40,663 nucleotides of DNA from Chrysophaeum taylorii (taxonomy: Eukaryota > Sar > Pelagophyceae > Pelagomonadales > Pelagomonadaceae). Below, one piece after another: positions 36,230 to 40,663 of this stretch; position 1 is the stretch's first letter, and every line of letters starts with the position of its first letter. Where the stretch lies: assembly GCA_029834535.1 (NCBI GenBank), contig JAQMWT010000596.1, forward strand, positions 1 to 40,663, in the 5' to 3' direction. The position numbers and the translations under genes were made by a program. Under the pieces are notes generated by a model. It worked only from the letters and a program-made list of their open reading frames with translations. It made no database searches and was not told the DNA's origin.

Positions 36230-36298
36230 AGAGGGAATACAGTCTTGATGGTCACAGTCACAGTCTGTGACTGTGACCATCAAGACTGTATTCCCTCT
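36230..36298. repeat. Perfect 33-bp palindrome with 3-nt loop
   Basis: The left arm starting AGAGGGAATACAGTCTTGAT (36230-36262) is repeated exactly as its reverse complement at 36266-36298, around GTC. It is followed by a smaller palindrome, CCTCTGTGACACAGAGG (about 36294-36310). It would form a very stable hairpin in RNA or a cruciform in DNA. Confidence 0.92.
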
Positions 36299-36310
36299 GT
36301 GACACAGAGG

Positions 36311-36879
36311 TCACATACGAAGCATCAAGAGTATAGCAGGGTCTTGGGACTTGGACTTGGACTTGATGGAGCTGAGAGTCGATTTGACCCTTTTGAACAG
36401 AACATTAAGAAACACAGATACAACAGACATGTGTTAGGATTATCAATCATCGTCAGCTTCTGCTGTAAGGTGGTGAACACCAATAGCTGAATGATGTGGT
36501 GCCAAGAGAAGGGTGAGTGCAAGTAGAGCATTCAGTATGGATGGCGACAGAGAATCTAGTTGAAAGGTGTCCAGTTGGTTTTCCAAAAAAAAGGTTGGAC
36601 TTGGCGAACGAAGATAGAAGAGTCTTCAGATTCACATGAGGGCGGACGGAATGCTCTGAAGCATGAGAGCAACTTGTCACGTAGATAAAGGAGGTGATCG
36701 TCCGGGGAGGAGTGGTTGGTAGCATGTTGATCATGAGCGGTGAGTGTTAAGCGAGACAACAGCTCTGTGATCTTGTACAGTGTATAAGTAACACGTGGGT
36801 GTTGGTTTTGCTCTGTGATCCTGGACCGGCTACTGCCGGCCCAGCCTGGCTCCCATGCCCGGGAGAGGTCCGAAGTTAG
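36311..36879. other. No gene seen
   Basis: Short open frames only. A G/C-rich foldable patch (about 36825-36872, CCGGCTACTGCCGGCCC and CCCATGCCCGGGAGAGG) precedes a GTTA tetranucleotide run (36875-36890). I could not match the patch to tRNA or 5S RNA. Confidence 0.35.
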
Positions 36880-38040
36880 TTAGTTAGTTAGGGTGTTGGC
36901 TGTAGGAGGGAAGAGCCGGTTCTCCAGGGTGGTGATTGAAGCAATGGCAGCCTCGGTAATATAGATTCGAAGAGTTTCCTGGAGTTGGTCGACTTGTTGG
37001 CACAAGACGTCGAAATCAGCAAGCGAAGCAGAAGACGTAGGTAACGATGGCGAAGATATCTCCAGAGTAGCGTCTAGCGTGGAGTATGAGTAGTTTAACG
37101 ACGTTTCGGTCAACGTTAAAAAAAAGGGGGTGCAGGAAGCCTTAATGTTCTGCATGAGCATAAGTGTGGCCGAACATTACATCCAGGAGTGATAGCGGTT
37201 CTGTATCATCAGAGGATGATGCGTAGTCGTCAAGATGTTGTACGCGCGATCGAGCAACAGTGGTAATCAAATGCTGAATGCATGGCTTGTATAGCCTGAG
37301 CTGTGCGACTCTGTGTTCGAACACGAGTCACAAGTAAACTGATCGGTGTTGTGATAATGGGGATGTCACCATTCTTCTTATGGTCGTCCGTGTTGAGGTG
37401 ACTCAGCACTTCAGTGGGGAGTTCACGAGGTGTTTGTGCCTTGGAACTGTACGTGGTCGAGACTAGGAAAGTCGGTTGTCCACGATCATTGAGGCACTGC
37501 GCAAAAAAAAAAAGGAAAGCGACAAAATGAAACGTTCGCGTTTGGGGCATCTGTAGCAGCCAATAGAAGCAATAGCAGGAGCAGCTTCCCAAAGTATAGT
37601 AATGGGTAAGCGCATGGATATGAATGTGGTCAGGTCTACAAACAATGAAAAGTCAGTAGACTCATAGGTCAGTGTGAGTTCCACTCGCATAAAAGAAGAG
37701 AAAATGGGGTGACAGGGACACGGAAGTTCTCAAGGAGAGAGATTCCTCGCTCGTAAGCAGCATAGTCAATACTGAGGCCGTCCTGGAACGTCGTCAGCGA
37801 CTGAGGTGAGATATGCACGGCTAGTGTCGGTGCAAACGCAGCAGCCAGTGTGGTAGCAGTTGTAGCAGTCATGGTTCGTTGCTTTTGCGACAACCTGGGG
37901 AAAGGTTCGGCCGTGGAGAGCGAGAAAGGACTGTCCTTCAACCGACTAGTGAGATGCCGCGGCCACGGGAGTGTCAAGAAAAGACATGAACAACACTCGC
38001 CCGCGTACAAAAATTTGTGGCAAAAGAAGGTAAGGCCAGG
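36880..38040 (-). pseudogene. Decayed coding-like segment 3' of the copia pol
   Basis: Minus-strand frames with a protein-like look: MTATTATTLAAAFAPTLAVH, ISPQSLTTFQDGLSIDYAAY (from about 37872); CLNDRGQPTFLVSTTYSSKA, EVLSHLNTDDHKKNGDIPII; RVQHLDDYASSSDDTEPLSL; SLADFDVLCQQVDQLQETLR. They are in different frames with stops between. The TATTLAAAF start and later coiled-coil-like text could be gag of a neighbouring copia element, but I see no zinc knuckle or capsid signature. Unassigned. Confidence 0.3.
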
Positions 38041-38080
38041 GCTAGTTTAACGACGTTGCGGTCACTAGAGTTCGGCATCT

Positions 38081-40090
38081 TCAATCCTGTAAAGGCTTGT
38101 CGTCAGAAGCATGATGCATACCGAGTAGAGGACGAAAAGTGGAGAACTCAGCAGCAAGTGGCTTTGTAAAACCATCCGCCACGTTCAGCTTGCCGGGAAC
38201 ATGATGGACTCGTATTTTCTGTAGCGAGATGTACTCACGGATTTTAAACCATCTGGTCGACAGTGCCTTGGATCGAGAGGACCCATCTGGGTTATTAAAG
38301 GTGTGAACAGCGGCAGCATTGTCAGACAAGAGAGGTAGGCTTCTGATGAAGCGCATATCTTCAGCAACTGGGTTGTCATTGTCATCGAAGTCAACAGGGT
38401 CAGCGGTGTTCTCACCATTAGCATTGTTGACGTAGAATGTGGGGTTGGCGACAAAGGAGAGTTCCAACAGCAGCTTGCGTAGCCAAACAGCTTCATCAGC
38501 ACAACTACTGAGGGCAATCAACTCAGCTTCGTGAGTTGAGCTGGAGACAATCGGTTAAAGTTTGCTTTTCCAACCAATAAGGCAGTTGAAAAGATAGAAG
38601 ACAAACCCGGTGGTAGATTTCCTATCTTCCTGTGCTAAGGAAGGGGCGTTGTCAGCGTCAACCATGGCGACTAAGGGATCAAACTGTCCAGTGGATACAT
38701 CCTGCGGTTGGTAGTCGACCACAGTGGAGAGATCAATTCGATTAGCGGAGACAGTGCGAAGGTGAGCTTCAATAGCATTACCTTTAGGATGGAACCAGAG
38801 GCGAAGTGGGCGGTTTTCCGGCTTCTTGAGGTAGCGAAGCAAATGCTCTAGCATTTGGACGTGAACATACGTGGGTGCATGCATACCACGCGAACATCTG
38901 CCCAAGGCTTGCGAGAAGTCAGGTCTGCAGGCAACTTGCATGAACACCAGCTTGCCAAGGAGGGTGGCAAAGTGCGAATTGATGTACAACTCTGTTTCAG
39001 AGCTGGGAGTGCCATCTTTATACTTGAAGGACGATGACATAGGATATTTAAGCGGGGTCAGTTGCTGCAAGACTGGGTGATCAGCGAAGAGTTCATCCAG
39101 CTTGGCTTGCACATCCAGAGAAATGGAACCGTCAGATGTGCGACACACACGCATGCCTAGGAGGGTATGGACAGGTTCAAGCTGCTCTACAGCATACCGT
39201 TTGTGGAGGGCATCCTGTAACTCGGTACGAAGAGGGTCATCATTGGACACAATAACAATGTCGTCTACAGACAGACTGCATACGACGAACTTAGCATGTG
39301 CGGATACTCGAGCATATAGGCAAGAGTCCGAATGCAGGCGTTTGTAGCCAAGGCTACGGAAGAGGCCGTCTGTCTCTTTGTTCCAAAGAGACGGTGATTG
39401 CCGATGTCCTTAAAGTGACTTCAGCAGTTTCGGTAGGCGTCGGCCCTTGTACTTAGCGTCATCGGGGTCGATAAGCTTGATGCCGTCTGGTAACTGAACA
39501 TAGACGTTGGCATCAATGTCAGACTGAACGAATGCGTTCGGGACGTCTGCATGGTAGACAGGCAATTGCTTGTATGCTGCAATAGCCAGTAGTACCCGGA
39601 TTGCGGTCATGGTGGCCATGGGGCTGAAGGTGCCAAAGAAATCGGCGCCAAGAGATGCTAGGAAGCCACGTAGTACGAGGCGAGTCTTGTGCTTAACGTA
39701 TTTGCCTGCAGAGTCTGTTTTAATCTTCAGCACCATCTTGCTGTCAATAGGACGAGAGACACCGTCGGGTAAGGAAAGTTTGAAGCAGCCAAAGCGGATA
39801 ATGTCGTGGAGTTCCTTGGCGATGGCCTTGAGGTAGGCGTGTCTGTTTTCAGGCGACATACCATGGAGGCGCTGGCGTTTATATTCGTCAATGGAAACGT
39901 CCGCTTCTTGGACCTTATATTCGTCAGGACCAACAGTGGCTGGTGAATTATAGCTTAACGACGTTGCGGTCGAGGCAATGTGCGCAACTTCGGGATAAGC
40001 GGAAACAGCGTCAGTAGGAGGAGTAGTAGGAGAAGCAGATTCCAGTTGAATATGGATAGTAGAGGGTCGGTATGTAAGACTGGGTGACAA
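38081..40090 (-). pseudogene. Ty1/copia reverse transcriptase-RNase H with two in-frame stops
   Basis: One continuous minus-strand frame broken only by TAA at 39410-39412 and TAA at 38555-38557. RT: PIDSKMVLKIKTDSAGKYVK, HKTRLVLRGFLASLGADFFG, VYHADVPNAFVQSDIDANVY, KLLKSL-stop-GHRQSP (family KSLYGLKQSP), SDSCLYARVSAHAKFVVCSL, SVDDIVIVS (catalytic DD). Then LGKLVFMQVACRPDFSQALG, VDADNAPSLAQEDRKSTTGF, IGWKSKL-stop-PIVSSSTHEAELIAL (family SKLQPTVALSSTEAEY), LLSDNAAAVHTF and STRWFKIREYISLQKIRVHH. The second stop fits CAA to TAA; the first replaces a Tyr codon. The usual HID before the last RNase H block reads ALS. Distinct in sequence from the copia copy at the left edge. Confidence 0.85.
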
Positions 40091-40663
40091 TACTCTGCAG
40101 AGACCAGAAGGTATTCCTCCAAGTCAGCCAGAGATGGGAAGTAGCGCCAAACTCGGAGGAGTTAGATCAATAAGCTGGTCGGCCGCCAGGTACGTAAGTG
40201 CATATTGTAAGGAAGAAGTGCCAATAGGACGCAGCGGTGTTCAGTGAACGCAGATAGGAAGGGGCGAGGAAGAGGGGCACGCAGGTGAACCATCAGCAGT
40301 TAAAAAGGTGCCCTGGGATGCTGGATGCGCACTTGGCGTGGGCGAAGTAACCATCGAGTGCGGGTAGCGGGCAAGTAATCGTCAGTGCGCAACGGGAGAA
40401 GAAGACGAGAACTAACATTGCGCTGTTACCCCTCTGAGCAGATAGCAGACCAGAGGATACCACACTGAGATGAAGGGCGGAGAGGGCGGGAAGACTTGAA
40501 CGTAGAAACTGGGGTGGCGAAGATACCACGCACGGAAAATCGGCGAGCTTGCCACCAGCGGCTTTGTAAGCACCAATAGTAGACGCTTGTACCGGGCTCG
40601 GATAGTTTTCATAGAAGTGGCCTTGCGGGTGTTGGGCTGTTTGGAACCTGGGACAAGAATGAG
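40091..40663 (-). mobile_element. Probable upstream copia pol sequence, unresolved
   Basis: Sequence 5' of the copia RT on the minus strand, running off the window. It should encode the integrase-RT linker, but the open frames (PPQFLRSSLPALSALHLSVV, KTIRARYKRLLLVLTKPLV) match no integrase motif I know. It is assigned to the element by position only. Confidence 0.35.

Noticed and set aside
36825..36872. Possible tRNA or 5S-like structured RNA
   Set aside because: Some pairing is visible, but there is no cloverleaf, no T-loop GTTCRA in place, and no match to 5S landmarks.
8926..39412. A variant genetic code with TAA/TAG read as Gln
   Set aside because: Several transposon stops sit at Gln-like positions, but the PRMT frame has no internal TAA or TAG, and one copia stop replaces Tyr. 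C-to-T mutation explains the data better.

Overview
This is a repeat-dominated piece of a eukaryotic nuclear genome, most likely from a protist or alga. The evidence is Ty1/copia, Ty3/gypsy, RLE-type LINE, Helitron, MULE and hAT sequences, putative GT-AG introns of 50-201 bp in the MULE gene, a TPR plus tandem-methyltransferase protein arginine methyltransferase gene, and a monocistronic layout. The standard code fits: the 930-codon PRMT frame and the 452-codon ankyrin frame are uninterrupted. I cannot name the species.

Layout. 1-1306: broken copia RT-RNase H (+). 1.6-8.3 kb: a mosaic of three decayed Helitron helicase C-termini (-), each followed by arrays of a GTAAGTTCACC motif, a 5'-truncated LINE (+) whose C-terminal domain has a PD-(D/E)XK-like core, several LINE tails, AAGTTTGGTCA motif arrays and Arg/Glu-rich repeat remnants. 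8348-18029: a complete but mutated Ty3/gypsy element on the minus strand with 330/331-bp LTRs. Its pol carries a full-length cytosine-5 DNA methyltransferase domain between the protease-like region and reverse transcriptase; this is the most notable feature of the window. 18030-18625: another LINE 3' end (+). 18627-22976: the 5' part of a LINE (-) with a Pro-rich N-terminus, three IQ-like repeats, a RING/PHD-like zinc finger and a pre-RT region. 23.0-24.07 kb: a fourth Helitron fragment and a LINE tail. 24070-25428: ankyrin-repeat gene (+). 26156-28816 (possibly to 28948): TPR-PRMT gene (-), convergent with the ankyrin gene. 28.85-33.5 kb: MULE transposase gene (-) with a SWIM-like finger and a Tudor-like C-terminus, bracketed by AAGTTTGGTCA arrays. 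33.7-35.7 kb: hAT-like pseudogene (+). 35.7-40.66 kb: a perfect 33-bp palindrome and a decayed copia element (-).

Only the ankyrin and PRMT genes look like intact single-copy genes. Nearly everything else is transposon, often nested. In the gypsy, copia and LINE frames, five of six in-frame nonsense codons fit C-to-T changes at CpA or CpG, and several LTR differences are CpG to TpG/CpA. That fits past cytosine methylation of these elements. Frameshifts tend to fall in homopolymers, so some may be assembly errors.
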